From NCBI GenBank assembly GCA_014801585.1, contig JAAVDX010000036.1:1-61721 (forward strand): a stretch of 61,721 nucleotides of DNA. The letters are read 5' to 3'. Of the stretch, positions 17,405 to 26,851 are shown in pieces (position 1 is the stretch's first letter; each line of letters starts with the position of its first letter). The notes under the pieces are model-generated. The model was not told the DNA's origin. It ran no database searches and saw only the letters and a program-made list of their open reading frames with translations. This stretch comes from Bacteroides sp. (lineage in GTDB: Bacteria; Bacteroidota; Bacteroidia; Bacteroidales; Muribaculaceae). The position numbers and the translations under genes are program-made.

Positions 17405-18793
17405 ATGCCTATTCCAAAGCGTAATAAATCTTCGAAATATTTCGGAATATTACTTTCTTTATCGGCTCTTGCACCAATAAGGATATATGCTTCCGAATTT
17501 TCCTTTTCCGGTAATACGTTGCCTGTATTGGAAGAGCTCCCAGAGAAATCAACGGGACTCGATAAAATCTACGTCGTATACGATATCAAGAATGTCGTAA
17601 TACATTACGCTTCCTCTAATCCGTCACAAGTGAAGATTTCTCGATATTCAAATCTTGGAGGTGGGTTTGCTGAGCCGGTCAATACTGAAATTGAAAATGA
17701 TGACGTAATTATCCGTAATCCCGAAGGAAACATGGGATATATCATTGAAGATGGGAATTATCGATATTACTATTGGATTGTCAACTACCTCCCATATAGA
17801 TTCGATATTAAAGATGTAAGTGTCTCACCTGAATCTGATTGTGATGCTACTTATATTAATGTGATAGGTTCGGGAGAGGCTATCCATTATTTTACTATCA
17901 ATGGCCAGCAGCGTACGTTAACCCGTGAAATTGAAGTAGAATTTACGACTCAGCAATGGAGCGAGGATTCAAATGATTTTCAACAAGTCGAGTCTGTTAA
18001 ATATTTTGAATCTCTAACTAATCCTTTAAGGATAACACCACCCGTATATTGCTCGACCTCCTTCAAACTCGTTGGTGATAAATTTCTGCGTCAGTGGAAT
18101 TGGTTGTCTCAGGCAGAAAGCAGTGTAATATCTCCCGTTGCAATTCAAGTTATGACTGAGGCCGTACAAGATAATGACGATGATGATTCTACCGACAATT
18201 CTACTTCTACAGGTAGTAATGAAATCTCCTCGGGAACAGATGGCCTTGGAGGTTCGGCACCCGCAAATATTTCTTTTGAAGCCTTCACTACAGAAGGTGT
18301 TCTACATCATGAATGGCAGCTTACGACTGATCCGAATTTCGATAACATAGATTATCGATTCAATCAACAGTCGATTGATTACACTTTTACGGAGGAAGGC
18401 ACGTATTATATGCGTTACGTAGGTAGCAATTCAGATGGTTCTTGCGATGCTGTCGGAGATGTTTATACTATTAATATCGGTGCTTCAGAACTGAAATGTC
18501 CCAATGCTTTTACTCCTGATGGAGATGGAGTAAATGACGAATGGAAAGTTAGCTATCGCTCGCTTCTTGAATTTAAATGTTGGATTTTCGACCACTTCGG
18601 ACATCAAGTATTCTATTTCGATGATCCGAAGCAGGGTTGGGATGGTAAGAAGAATGGTAAAACCGTCCGCTCCGGTGTATATTATTATGTAATCCAAGCC
18701 GTAGGTGCAGATGGTAAGAAATATAAGAAAAGCGGAGATATTAATATCCTTCGCCATATCTCAGGAACCTCCAATTCCGGAGCTACAGAATAA
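17405..18793 (+). CDS. Type IX secretion cargo with gliding-motility CHU_C domain
   Basis: 462 residues. A signal peptide (about 1-30, ending IRIYAS) precedes a long extracellular region with no enzyme motif, an acidic Ser/Thr-rich linker (near residues 258-275) and a PKD-like segment (WQLTTDPNFDNIDYRFNQQSI). The C-terminal 85 residues are the gliding-motility/CHU_C domain (CPNAFTPDGDGVNDEWKV, then FDHFGHQVFYFDD and GVYYYVIQAVGADGKKYKKS), the type B sorting signal of the type IX secretion system. The protein should be exported to or released from the cell surface. No T9SS machinery gene is in this window. Confidence 0.85.
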   Translation: MPIPKRNKSSKYFGILLSLSALAPIRIYASEFSFSGNTLPVLEELPEKSTGLDKIYVVYDIKNVVIHYASSNPSQVKISRYSNLGGGFAEPVNTEIENDDVIIRNPEGNMGYIIEDGNYRYYYWIVNYLPYRFDIKDVSVSPESDCDATYINVIGSGEAIHYFTINGQQRTLTREIEVEFTTQQWSEDSNDFQQVESVKYFESLTNPLRITPPVYCSTSFKLVGDKFLRQWNWLSQAESSVISPVAIQVMTEAVQDNDDDDSTDNSTSTGSNEISSGTDGLGGSAPANISFEAFTTEGVLHHEWQLTTDPNFDNIDYRFNQQSIDYTFTEEGTYYMRYVGSNSDGSCDAVGDVYTINIGASELKCPNAFTPDGDGVNDEWKVSYRSLLEFKCWIFDHFGHQVFYFDDPKQGWDGKKNGKTVRSGVYYYVIQAVGADGKKYKKSGDINILRHISGTSNSGATE

Positions 18794-18814
18794 TAATTTT
18801 TTAGATATTTTATT

Positions 18815-21721
18815 GTGACTACAGGTAATAATATAACTTTAATTCCCACTGATGCAGTAGAAGTAGAAGGGGCAAGAGTGCATAACCTTAAGAATATTAA
18901 TGTAAGATTCCCCCACAATCAATTATCCGTCATTACCGGATTGAGTGGTTGTGGAAAATCATCATTGGCTTTTGACACTATCTTTGCCGAGGGACAGCGA
19001 AGATATATTGAAACTTTCTCTTCCTACGCGCGTAATATGCTCGGTTCGCTTGAGCGTCCGGACGTTGATAATATTTCCGGCCTTAGCCCCGTCATAAGCA
19101 TTGAACAGAAAACTGTAAATAAAAATCCTCGTTCTACTATCGGTACGACTACCGAAATTTACGATTTCTTCCGCTTGCTTTATGCAAGATTAGGTGAAGC
19201 AAGGAGCTATTTAAGTGGTGAGAGAATGGTAAAGTACACCAAGGATAAGATTGTCGATCTTATTCTTGATAAGTTTGTCAATAGAAAGATCTATATTCTC
19301 GCCCCGTTGGTAAAAAACCGAAAGGGTCATTATAAAGAACTTTTTGAGAATCTTAGGAAGAAGGGTTATCTTCGTGTGCGTGTTGATGGGCAACTGATGG
19401 ATCTTTCTTATGGTCTTAAACTTGATCGTTATAAAAATCATAATGTAGAGTTGGTCATCGACCGCATGAAAATCAATCGTGAGGAAGTTGATCGTCTTCG
19501 GTCCACTGTTGATAATGCGCTTTCTCAAGGCGATAAGCAGATGATGGTATATGACGTTGAGTCAGAAGAAATCACACATTATTCGCAAGCTCTGATGGAT
19601 CCCGCGACGGGCTTATCCTATCCTGAACCTGCTCCGCACAATTTCTCATTTAATTCCCCTCAGGGCGCTTGTCGAAAATGTAAAGGTCTCGGTCGCATCA
19701 ACATGATTGATGAAGAAAAGATAATCCCCAAACCTGAACTATCTATATACGATGGTGGTATCGCACCCTTGGGTAAGTTTAAGAAATCGCTTGTTTTCTG
19801 GCAGATTGCCGCTATCTGTAAATTATATGGTGCGGATATAAAGACTCCGATAAAAGATCTTCCGCACGAAGCTCTCGATGATATTCTAAATGGTACTGAT
19901 GTCCGTCTTCAGCTCGAGAATGAGACTATGGCAACCGGCCGAATAGATGTCGGATATGATGGCCTTGTTAAATATATTGAGATGCAGCGTAGCGAAGATG
20001 CCGGTTCGGAAGCCAATAAGTGGAGTAATCAGTTTTTCTCAGAAGCAGAGTGTCCTGAGTGTCATGGACAGCGACTAAACAAGATTTCTCTTCATTTCTT
20101 CATTGACGGTAAGAATATTGCAGAAGTAGCTTCCATGGATATTGCCGAACTTTACGAATGGACCATCGGATTGGAGGATAAGATTGATCCGGCTCGTAAG
20201 GAAGTAGCAGTTGAGATATTGAAAGAGATTCGTTCGCGTTTAAAGTTTTTGCTTGATGTAGGCTTGGATTATCTTTCCCTTAATCGTGCCAGTAGCAGCC
20301 TCTCGGGCGGCGAGAGCCAGCGTATACGTCTGGCAACTCAGATTGGCTCGCAACTTGTAAATGTGCTCTATATTCTCGACGAGCCTTCCATTGGTCTTCA
20401 TCAAAGAGATAATGAGCGGCTTATAAATAGCCTGAAGACTCTGCGTGATGCCGGCAATAGTATTATTGTCGTAGAACACGACAAAGATATTATGAAAGAA
20501 TCTGATTGGATCGTAGATATCGGTCCGGGAGCCGGCGTTCATGGAGGAGAAGTAGTATTTGAAGGAACTCCGGCAGACATGGCTACTTCAGGCACTCTGA
20601 CAGCTCAATATCTCAATGGGGATCGACAGATTGAGATTCCGGGCCACAGAAGAGAAGGTTCGGGCGAGGAGATAGTTATTCGCGGTGCTACCGGACATAA
20701 TTTGAAAAATGTTGATCTGCATCTCCCTCTTGGTAAATTTGTGTGCATAGCCGGTGTAAGTGGAAGTGGTAAATCATCTCTTATCAACGGCACTCTTCAG
20801 CCTATTCTATCTCAGAAACTTTATCGTTCCCTTCAGGCTCCTCTACCTTATAAATCTGTCGAGGGTATCGAAAATATAGATAAAGTCGTCACTGTTGATC
20901 AATCTCCTCTCGGAAGAAGTCCTCGCTCGAATCCGGCTACTTATACCGGTGTTTTTTCCGACATTCGAAAACTATTTGTAGAATTACCCGAATCAAAGAT
21001 TCGAGGTTATAAGCCGGGTCGTTTCTCATTCAATGTTGCCGGAGGTAGGTGTGAGGTTTGTAAAGGTAATGGCTATCGAACTATTGAAATGAACTTTCTA
21101 CCTGATGTTCTCGTCCCCTGCGAAGAATGTCATGGTAAGCGCTATAATCGTGAGACTCTGGAAGTTCGCTATAAAGGAAAGTCCATATCCGACGTATTGG
21201 AAATGACGGTAAACGAAGCTGTGGATTTTTTTGCAAATGTTCCCGTTATTTTGCGTAAAATCAAGGTGCTTCAGGAAATCGGACTTGGATATATCCGTCT
21301 TGGTCAGCCGTCGAGTACACTTTCAGGCGGTGAGAATCAGCGTGTTAAGTTAGCAACTGAACTGTCCAAACGTGCCACCGGTAAGACGTTGTTTCTGCTT
21401 GACGAACCGACCACAGGGCTTCATTTCGAAGATATCCGGGTGCTTCTTAAAGTAATCAACCGTCTTGTGGAAGTTGGTAATACGGTAGTTGTCATAGAGC
21501 ATAATCTAGACATCGTAAAGTCTGCTGACTACGTCATCGATATGGGTCCCGAGGGTGGACGCGGAGGTGGTCAAATCGTTGCACAAGGAACTCCTGAAGA
21601 AGTTGCCCTGACGGATTCTCCTACAGCAAAATTTCTGCGTGAGGAACTAAAGCAATCAACAATCCTAAAAGCTAACGCCAAAAGCAAACCCCAAAAGAAA
21701 AAGAAAACTACCAAAGATTAA
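18815..21721 (+). CDS. uvrA: Excinuclease ABC subunit A (first copy)
   Basis: 968 residues from a GTG start 22 bases past the previous gene. UvrA recognises bulky DNA lesions as a dimer and loads UvrB. Both ATPase halves are intact. The first has Walker A GLSGCGKSS, signature LSGGESQR and DEPSIGLHQRD. The second has GVSGSGKSS, LSGGENQR and DEPTTGLHFED. The second-half zinc module (GGRCEVCKGNGYR ... CEECHGKRY) is present. In the first half the CxxC pair expected near HYSQALMDPATG is missing. The second-half sequence ATELSKRATGKTLFLLDEP is closer to canonical UvrA than the copy at 45253-48096. The Lys-rich tail is unusual but short. Confidence 0.94.
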   Translation: MTTGNNITLIPTDAVEVEGARVHNLKNINVRFPHNQLSVITGLSGCGKSSLAFDTIFAEGQRRYIETFSSYARNMLGSLERPDVDNISGLSPVISIEQKTVNKNPRSTIGTTTEIYDFFRLLYARLGEARSYLSGERMVKYTKDKIVDLILDKFVNRKIYILAPLVKNRKGHYKELFENLRKKGYLRVRVDGQLMDLSYGLKLDRYKNHNVELVIDRMKINREEVDRLRSTVDNALSQGDKQMMVYDVESEEITHYSQALMDPATGLSYPEPAPHNFSFNSPQGACRKCKGLGRINMIDEEKIIPKPELSIYDGGIAPLGKFKKSLVFWQIAAICKLYGADIKTPIKDLPHEALDDILNGTDVRLQLENETMATGRIDVGYDGLVKYIEMQRSEDAGSEANKWSNQFFSEAECPECHGQRLNKISLHFFIDGKNIAEVASMDIAELYEWTIGLEDKIDPARKEVAVEILKEIRSRLKFLLDVGLDYLSLNRASSSLSGGESQRIRLATQIGSQLVNVLYILDEPSIGLHQRDNERLINSLKTLRDAGNSIIVVEHDKDIMKESDWIVDIGPGAGVHGGEVVFEGTPADMATSGTLTAQYLNGDRQIEIPGHRREGSGEEIVIRGATGHNLKNVDLHLPLGKFVCIAGVSGSGKSSLINGTLQPILSQKLYRSLQAPLPYKSVEGIENIDKVVTVDQSPLGRSPRSNPATYTGVFSDIRKLFVELPESKIRGYKPGRFSFNVAGGRCEVCKGNGYRTIEMNFLPDVLVPCEECHGKRYNRETLEVRYKGKSISDVLEMTVNEAVDFFANVPVILRKIKVLQEIGLGYIRLGQPSSTLSGGENQRVKLATELSKRATGKTLFLLDEPTTGLHFEDIRVLLKVINRLVEVGNTVVVIEHNLDIVKSADYVIDMGPEGGRGGGQIVAQGTPEEVALTDSPTAKFLREELKQSTILKANAKSKPQKKKKTTKD

Positions 21722-21741
21722 TTAATAAATTAGGAATATTT

Positions 21742-21775
21742 ATAGGGCGGAAATCAAATATCCGTCCTATTTTAT
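21742..21775 (+). terminator. Terminator of uvrA
   Basis: A 10-bp stem (ATAGGGCGGA with TCCGTCCTAT, one G-U pair) and 9-base loop are followed by TTTATAC. The following 235 bases to the LRR gene are AT-rich and I see no clear promoter match in them. Confidence 0.75.
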
Positions 21776-22012
21776 ACATATAACTGTGGTAGACATAATC
21801 ACCATTATGTTAAATAATACATAATTTAAAATCTCTTACTTCCTGTTCGTCTCTCTTTTCTTTACGATTTTCGCCAAAAAATTTTTTTACAGAGTTATGA
21901 AAAAAATTAACATTAGTTAAAACCATTCATCTCTTTATCGTGTTATTTAAATGACATCGAAATCATCGGTGTTCTCTAATTAGCATTAAGCGAATCTAAA
22001 AATATTATTCTT

Positions 22013-23080
22013 ATGAAAAAGATTGTTTCTATGGTGGCTATGGCGCTTCTTTTCGGTGGTGCCGCTTTTGCCCAAAATCTCGCAAAACCAGAGGCTAAGG
22101 CTCTTCAGTCTTTCCTTGCTCAGTCTGCTGCCAAGGGTGGCAATAATGCTGAGGCTCTTCATATGATCGGCAGCAATGTAGCTTCTGCTCCCGGCGTAAA
22201 GGTCGAGAACGGCCATGTTGTAGAAATCGATTGGCATGACAAAGAACTTGCCGGCGATCTCAACCTCTCTAACTTCCCCGGTCTTAAGACTGTCAATGTG
22301 AGCAATAATAAACTGACTTCTCTTACGCTCTCCAACAATCCCGCTCTCTCCGTAGTCAATGCCGGACGCAACAGAATCTCTCAATTTAATATCAATAACT
22401 GTCCCAACGTTCAGGAACTCCGTCTTTATCGTAATGCTCTCTCTACCATCGATGTAAGCGGTACTCCCCTTCTGAAAGTTCTGAATCTGTCTTCAAATCT
22501 TATCGCAGATCTGAATGTTTCTAATCTTACTCTGCTTAAAAGTCTTAACGTGACGAGCAATCGTCTGGAGAATCTCGACGTTTCAATGTGTCAGGCTTTG
22601 AAGAATCTCTACGCCGGCTATAATGAGCTCTCCAACGTTACTCTCGCAGGTCTTCCGGCTCTTGAGAATCTCAATCTTCAGAGCAATAAGCTTTCTAAGA
22701 TGTATCTGCAGAATCTGCCTGCTCTTCAGACTGCCTATGTAAGTGACAACCATATGGTGCAGTTCGCTGCCAATAATTGTAAGTCTCTTCTCGATATCTT
22801 TGCTGCTTACAATGATCTTACCGCTTTTGAGGTGCAGGACTGTCAGACTCTCCAATATGTAAATCTTGCCTGGAACGATCTCGTAACTCTCAACCTTTCC
22901 AGCCAGAATTATCTCCAGCGTGTCAACGTCTCCAATAACCAGCTGATTACACTTGATGTATCATTCGACCCGATGTTGACCTACGTTAACCTCGCCGGTA
23001 ATACTACTCTTTCTGATTTCCGTACTCAGGGTGACGGCGCTCTCCGTCAGGTTGTCGGAATCTGGGATACCCTCGAATAA
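22013..23080 (+). CDS. Secreted leucine-rich-repeat protein
   Basis: 355 residues. The signal peptide is MKKIVSMVAMALLFGGAAFAQ. From about residue 80 to the end there are some 13 repeats of 20-21 residues of internalin type (for example LKTVNVSNNKLTSLTLSNNP, then LKVLNLSSNLIADLNVSNLT). The N-terminal 60 residues form a cap. There is no lipobox, sortase or CHU_C signal, so a periplasmic or released protein is most likely. LRR arrays bind proteins or glycans and the ligand here is unknown. The very regular codon choice (CTC, CTT, AAT) suggests high expression. Confidence 0.85.
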   Translation: MKKIVSMVAMALLFGGAAFAQNLAKPEAKALQSFLAQSAAKGGNNAEALHMIGSNVASAPGVKVENGHVVEIDWHDKELAGDLNLSNFPGLKTVNVSNNKLTSLTLSNNPALSVVNAGRNRISQFNINNCPNVQELRLYRNALSTIDVSGTPLLKVLNLSSNLIADLNVSNLTLLKSLNVTSNRLENLDVSMCQALKNLYAGYNELSNVTLAGLPALENLNLQSNKLSKMYLQNLPALQTAYVSDNHMVQFAANNCKSLLDIFAAYNDLTAFEVQDCQTLQYVNLAWNDLVTLNLSSQNYLQRVNVSNNQLITLDVSFDPMLTYVNLAGNTTLSDFRTQGDGALRQVVGIWDTLE

Positions 23081-23143
23081 GCCGAATATGCTTACCTCTC
23101 CCCTCTCGTTTCACAAGTAAACCATTATAAATATTATAAAAAT

Positions 23144-23177
23144 AAGCGTTGCCCCGTCCGGACGACGCTTCTTTTTA
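23144..23177 (+). terminator. Terminator of the LRR gene
   Basis: The outer stem AAGCGT/ACGCTT encloses the self-complementary CGTCCGGACG, followed by CTTTTTATTTT. It is a GC-rich hairpin in an AT-rich gap. Confidence 0.75.
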
Positions 23178-23213
23178 TTTTAATCTTTTCCTTTAATAAG
23201 AGTGTTATAGATA

Positions 23214-23244
23214 TTGCATAATCTATAACTTTTTATTAAATTTG
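23214..23244 (+). promoter_or_regulatory. Promoter of the BadF-family ATPase gene
   Basis: TTG (23214-23216), 20 bases, TAAATTTG (23237-23244) fit the Bacteroidetes consensus. The start near 23251 leaves a leader of about 130 bases, long for this window. I see no riboswitch in it. Confidence 0.7.
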
Positions 23245-23383
23245 TAAGTTCAGAGTCTCAGACTCGTATCGTTGTATTCTTTATTATCTTACTCTTAGAA
23301 GTTGTGAGTAAGGCAAGATTTGCGATTATCAAATATTAAAAGCTGAGATTCTGAATGTTAAAATATTAATTATTATTGGAATA

Positions 23384-24238
23384 ATGAAGAATGTGTTGAT
23401 AGCCGATGCCGGCTCAACGAAAGTGGAATGGGTAATTGTCGGAGCTGATGGTTCTGTAGAATCTCAGATCAATACTCATGGCCTTAATGCTCTTTTGGCA
23501 GACCCGGAAGACATTATGCTGCTTTTTGAAAAAGCACGGGTACTCCTCGGGCAGACCGAACCATTCCGGCAGATTCATTATTATGGTGCCGGGTGTGCCA
23601 CTCCGGCAATATGCGATAAAATCCGTAGTGCTCTTCAGGCTACATGGCCCGGTACGGACTCGATTGAAGTAGAGTCTGATCTTTTAGGTGCTGCCCGAAG
23701 TCTGCTCGGTCGCCAACCGGGAATTGCGTGTATTCTGGGCACAGGCTCTAATTCCTGTCTTTACGACGGTGTTAACATCGTATCCAACGTCCCCTCCTTA
23801 GGCTTTATTCTTGGCGATGAAGGGAGTGGAGCCGCTTTAGGTAAAAGACTTGTAGCCGATGCTTTTAAAGGACAGTTGCCTGAATTAGTAAGAGATCATT
23901 TCCTCGGCCTATATGAACTGACGCTTGAGGAAATCCTTGATTATACATATCGCAGGCCGGCTGCAAATAGATTTTTGGCCTCACTTGTGCCTTTTCTTAA
24001 AGATCATCTCTGGAATCCGTATGTTTATTCCCTCGTAAGAGAAGAATTCGCTTCTTTCCTTCGGCGTAATGTAGCTCTTTATCCCGGAAGCCATTCATTA
24101 CCCCTGTCTTTTACTGGTTCTATAGCCCATCATTTCTCCGATATTCTCAGAGAAGTAGCCGACAGTCAAGGACTGAAAGTGGGAAAGATTGAGAAGTCTC
24201 CTATGGAAGGTATGATAAAGTATCATACTTTTAAATAA
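23384..24238 (+). CDS. BadF/BadG/BcrA/BcrD-family ATPase, N-acetylglucosamine kinase-like
   Basis: 284 residues of the ASKHA (acetate/sugar kinase, Hsc70, actin) fold. The phosphate-1 loop is IADAGSTKVEW, the phosphate-2 and adenosine loops are GTGSNSCLYDG and LGFILGDEGSGAALG, and FTGSIAHHF is near the C-terminus. In Bacteroidetes such proteins are annotated as N-acetylglucosamine kinase-like. The sugar or other substrate cannot be read from sequence. No transporter or amino-sugar gene lies nearby. The leader is long and the promoter is its own. Confidence 0.82.
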   Translation: MKNVLIADAGSTKVEWVIVGADGSVESQINTHGLNALLADPEDIMLLFEKARVLLGQTEPFRQIHYYGAGCATPAICDKIRSALQATWPGTDSIEVESDLLGAARSLLGRQPGIACILGTGSNSCLYDGVNIVSNVPSLGFILGDEGSGAALGKRLVADAFKGQLPELVRDHFLGLYELTLEEILDYTYRRPAANRFLASLVPFLKDHLWNPYVYSLVREEFASFLRRNVALYPGSHSLPLSFTGSIAHHFSDILREVADSQGLKVGKIEKSPMEGMIKYHTFK

Positions 24239-24335
24239 GTAGGCCATCCTCGGAAATTACAGCATAGATCGAGCAGGGAAATACGATTTTTCCGACTCTT
24301 AGCCACTTTTTTTAACCTTTTATAGATTCGATATC

Positions 24336-25133
24336 ATGTATAAAATCAAATATAAAGTCTTATCAGCCGGAATACTTCTATCCGTAATTGCTGCAGTGAG
24401 TCCTGCCGACGTATATGCGCAAGATGAATATTGGCGCCAGCGCGTAAGCCTTTTCGACAAACTGCCCGTTGGAAATGGGGATATCGTATTTTTAGGCAAC
24501 TCGATCACCGACGGAGGTGAGTTTCAGGAACTTTTCGGAATGGAGAATGTGCTGAATCGTGGAATCCGTTCAGATAGAATTAATGGAGTTCGAAAGCGTC
24601 TCGATCAAGTTACTTCCGGGCATCCTAAGAAGATATTTCTCCTCATTGGAATCAATGATGTCGCCGATACTCGTCAGACTTCCGCCTCTATTGCCGCCAT
24701 GTATGAGACGTTGGTAAAAGAGATCCGTGAGAAAACTCCCGAGACTGAACTGTATATTCAGAGCGTAATGCCTATAAATAACGATTTCAAGCGTTACAAA
24801 AGTTTGATAGGTCGGGAATCTGTAGTGACCGGACTTAACGAAAAATTGCGAAAGGTAGCGTCCGATAATGGTGCTGTTTTCATAGATCTCTGGCCGGCAC
24901 TTTCGGATCCCGCCACCGGCAAACTGCAGAAGCAGTTTACTAACGATGGTCTGCATCTGACCGGTGCCGGATATCGTGCATGGACAAATGCTGTTCGCTC
25001 TTACGTGACCGGTGTATCCGATAATATTTCCGATGTCCGGGACTCAGAAAAATCCTTGCAGGAAAACACAGAGGAACCCCTTTCTGACAAAGAGCAGTCG
25101 AATTCCATATCAATAATTAAAAGAATGGAATGA
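24336..25133 (+). CDS. GDSL/SGNH-family secreted esterase
   Basis: 265 residues with a signal peptide (about 1-28, ending DVYAQ). The SGNH blocks are visible: block I GNSITDGGE (catalytic Ser), block III LLIGINDVAD, and block V DGLHLTGAGY (catalytic Asp and His). These enzymes deacetylate sugars or hydrolyse esters in the periplasm or outside the cell. The specific substrate is unknown. The 30 residues after the fold are polar and look disordered. Confidence 0.87.
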   Translation: MYKIKYKVLSAGILLSVIAAVSPADVYAQDEYWRQRVSLFDKLPVGNGDIVFLGNSITDGGEFQELFGMENVLNRGIRSDRINGVRKRLDQVTSGHPKKIFLLIGINDVADTRQTSASIAAMYETLVKEIREKTPETELYIQSVMPINNDFKRYKSLIGRESVVTGLNEKLRKVASDNGAVFIDLWPALSDPATGKLQKQFTNDGLHLTGAGYRAWTNAVRSYVTGVSDNISDVRDSEKSLQENTEEPLSDKEQSNSISIIKRME

Positions 25134-25215
25134 TGAGGCTCGGTTGGATCTAATTCAGATCGTCTGACTAAGATCTTATGACCATCCGTCTCATCATAGA
25201 AAATTCAGTTTCGAA

Positions 25216-26226
25216 ATGATCAACATATACTTATCCATGATAAATTTAGCAACGAAGCCGAGGAAGAAGACAGGTGTTGCATTAGCATTATTGGCGTTGA
25301 CATCTTATGCAATGCCTTCTGATGCTCTTGGCTACCACGAAATATTACCGGTATCTCAGGTCCTTATTGCTCCCCTTTTTGAATATCCCGTGGCTCCCGA
25401 TAACATAGAAGGATTACAGGATAAATCCGATTGGCTCATGGATCATTTTTGGGATACAATGGATTTTAAATCGACATCCAGCGTGGATCAGAATGCACTG
25501 AATGATGCTTTCAAGGTCTATGCTACGGCTGCCACCTATGCCTCCAAGGATAAAGTAATTGGTTCAGTCAACTCAATGTTGAAGAGTCTTAAGGGCAATC
25601 CTGTGCTGATGCTTCAGTTCGCAAAAGGAGCGGAAGAATCATTCTATGGCCCGCGTGCCGATATTTGGAGCGACGAGATTTTTATTCCATTCATTGATGG
25701 AGTTCTGGCAGAAAAAGGAATTTCCGACAGCCGTAAGGCAAAATATGCTGCCATTAAAGAGAATCTTCAGCGCAACGCTCTTGGAAAGAAATTTCCTAAG
25801 TTGCGTCTTACGTTGCGAGATGGCCGTCATAAGGAATTTCAGCCTTCTGCTGCATACACGCTTGTAGAAATCGGCAACCCCGACTGCGATGACTGCAAAT
25901 TTGCAAAGATGAAACTTGAGATGGCAAGCGATCTGGTGGATATGATCGATTCTAAGGATCTTGAGATGCTATTCCTCGTGGCAGATGCTGTGCCGGAAGA
26001 TGAGAAGGAGATTCTGGCAGCCTTTAAGGAATATCCCGAAAACTGGTTGACAGGTATCTCCTATGGAGCAGATGATCTGCTTGATATACGAATGACTCCT
26101 ACTTTCTATATTCTTGGGCGTAAGGGTGAGGTAATAGCTAAGAATCTTGATATCTCATTGGCTGTCGACAGGCTTCGAGCTTTGAAGGCCGCTGATGATT
26201 TAAAGAATAGTAAAAAGAAAAAATAG
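25216..26226 (+). CDS. DUF5106 / TlpA-like secreted protein
   Basis: 336 residues. A signal peptide (ALALLALTSYAMPSDALG) follows a basic n-region. The ATG at 25237 would give a shorter, more typical one. Residues 50-190 are helical and match DUF5106 as I recognise it. The C-terminal half is thioredoxin-like with CDDC at 224-227 (IGNPDCDDCKFAK) and MTPTFYILGRKGEV, the usual cis-Pro region. A periplasmic thiol-redox or scaffold role is likely by fold. The partner could be the DsbD of this window, which is inference. DoxX follows. Confidence 0.82.
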   Translation: MINIYLSMINLATKPRKKTGVALALLALTSYAMPSDALGYHEILPVSQVLIAPLFEYPVAPDNIEGLQDKSDWLMDHFWDTMDFKSTSSVDQNALNDAFKVYATAATYASKDKVIGSVNSMLKSLKGNPVLMLQFAKGAEESFYGPRADIWSDEIFIPFIDGVLAEKGISDSRKAKYAAIKENLQRNALGKKFPKLRLTLRDGRHKEFQPSAAYTLVEIGNPDCDDCKFAKMKLEMASDLVDMIDSKDLEMLFLVADAVPEDEKEILAAFKEYPENWLTGISYGADDLLDIRMTPTFYILGRKGEVIAKNLDISLAVDRLRALKAADDLKNSKKKK

Positions 26227-26296
26227 GTCTAAAAACGTTTTCTTATAAAACGTACTTATCAATGTCGTTAAGCCTATTATCTAATTGATTAATTTT

Positions 26297-26302
26297 AGGA
26301 GG
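26297..26302 (+). promoter_or_regulatory. Shine-Dalgarno AGGAGG of the DoxX gene
   Basis: A perfect AGGAGG lies 7 bases before the ATG at 26310. It is unusual in this window, where most starts have no such site, and it fixes the start of the DoxX gene. Confidence 0.7.
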
Positions 26303-26309
26303 AACTAAT

Positions 26310-26813
26310 ATGAAAATTAGCGAACTGATAAAAACTACATATATCCGAATGACGGGATACAGTTACACTAATCTCGGACGCCTCTTTCTGCGCCTTTTTG
26401 TAGGGATTATGCTTATACAGTTCGGAGTGAGACAGATTGCTCATTTCTGGACTCTTGCTCCCGGTTTTCATTCCGTCTGTGGATTATCTCCGGAATGGTC
26501 TCTTGGTATCTTGATCGGAATTGAGATAGTATGTTCAATTTTTATCATGTTCGGCTTCCTGACCCGACTGATGACACTCCCTCCTTTTATTGCGATGATA
26601 TGTGCAGAATATTTTCTTCTCCACGATCGTCTTTCGGAGGCCTCTTATCTTCTGACATGGCACTCGGAGGGTTATCTGCCTATTATGTTCCTCGGAATTT
26701 ACTTCTTCATTCTTCTTGTAGGCCCCGGAAAAATTTCGGTAGATTACTTTCTTTCTCTTCATCTTATTCATTCAGCCGACAAGAGCGAAGATGAAGAACT
26801 TGAAGAAGTATGA
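26310..26813 (+). CDS. DoxX-family membrane protein
   Basis: 167 residues with four predicted membrane helices (about 22-45, 65-87, 90-110 and 120-140), in the DoxX-like arrangement (LGRLFLRLFVGIMLIQFGVRQI at the first helix, then FGFLTRLMTLPPFIAMI). The acidic C-terminal tail (SADKSEDEELEEV) is cytoplasmic. DoxX-type proteins are linked to redox or quinone-related functions in some bacteria, but this one has no known substrate. It is probably co-transcribed with the DUF5106 gene 83 bases upstream. Confidence 0.78.
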   Translation: MKISELIKTTYIRMTGYSYTNLGRLFLRLFVGIMLIQFGVRQIAHFWTLAPGFHSVCGLSPEWSLGILIGIEIVCSIFIMFGFLTRLMTLPPFIAMICAEYFLLHDRLSEASYLLTWHSEGYLPIMFLGIYFFILLVGPGKISVDYFLSLHLIHSADKSEDEELEEV

Positions 26814-26851
26814 TAAATACGTATCAGAGACTAAATCTATAAATATAAGCA

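Noticed and set aside
25131..25196. A branched inverted-repeat structure after the GDSL gene
   Set aside because: Arms are only 7 bp (TGATGAG/CTCATCA) with weak inner pairing and no T-run, too little to call a terminator or RNA.
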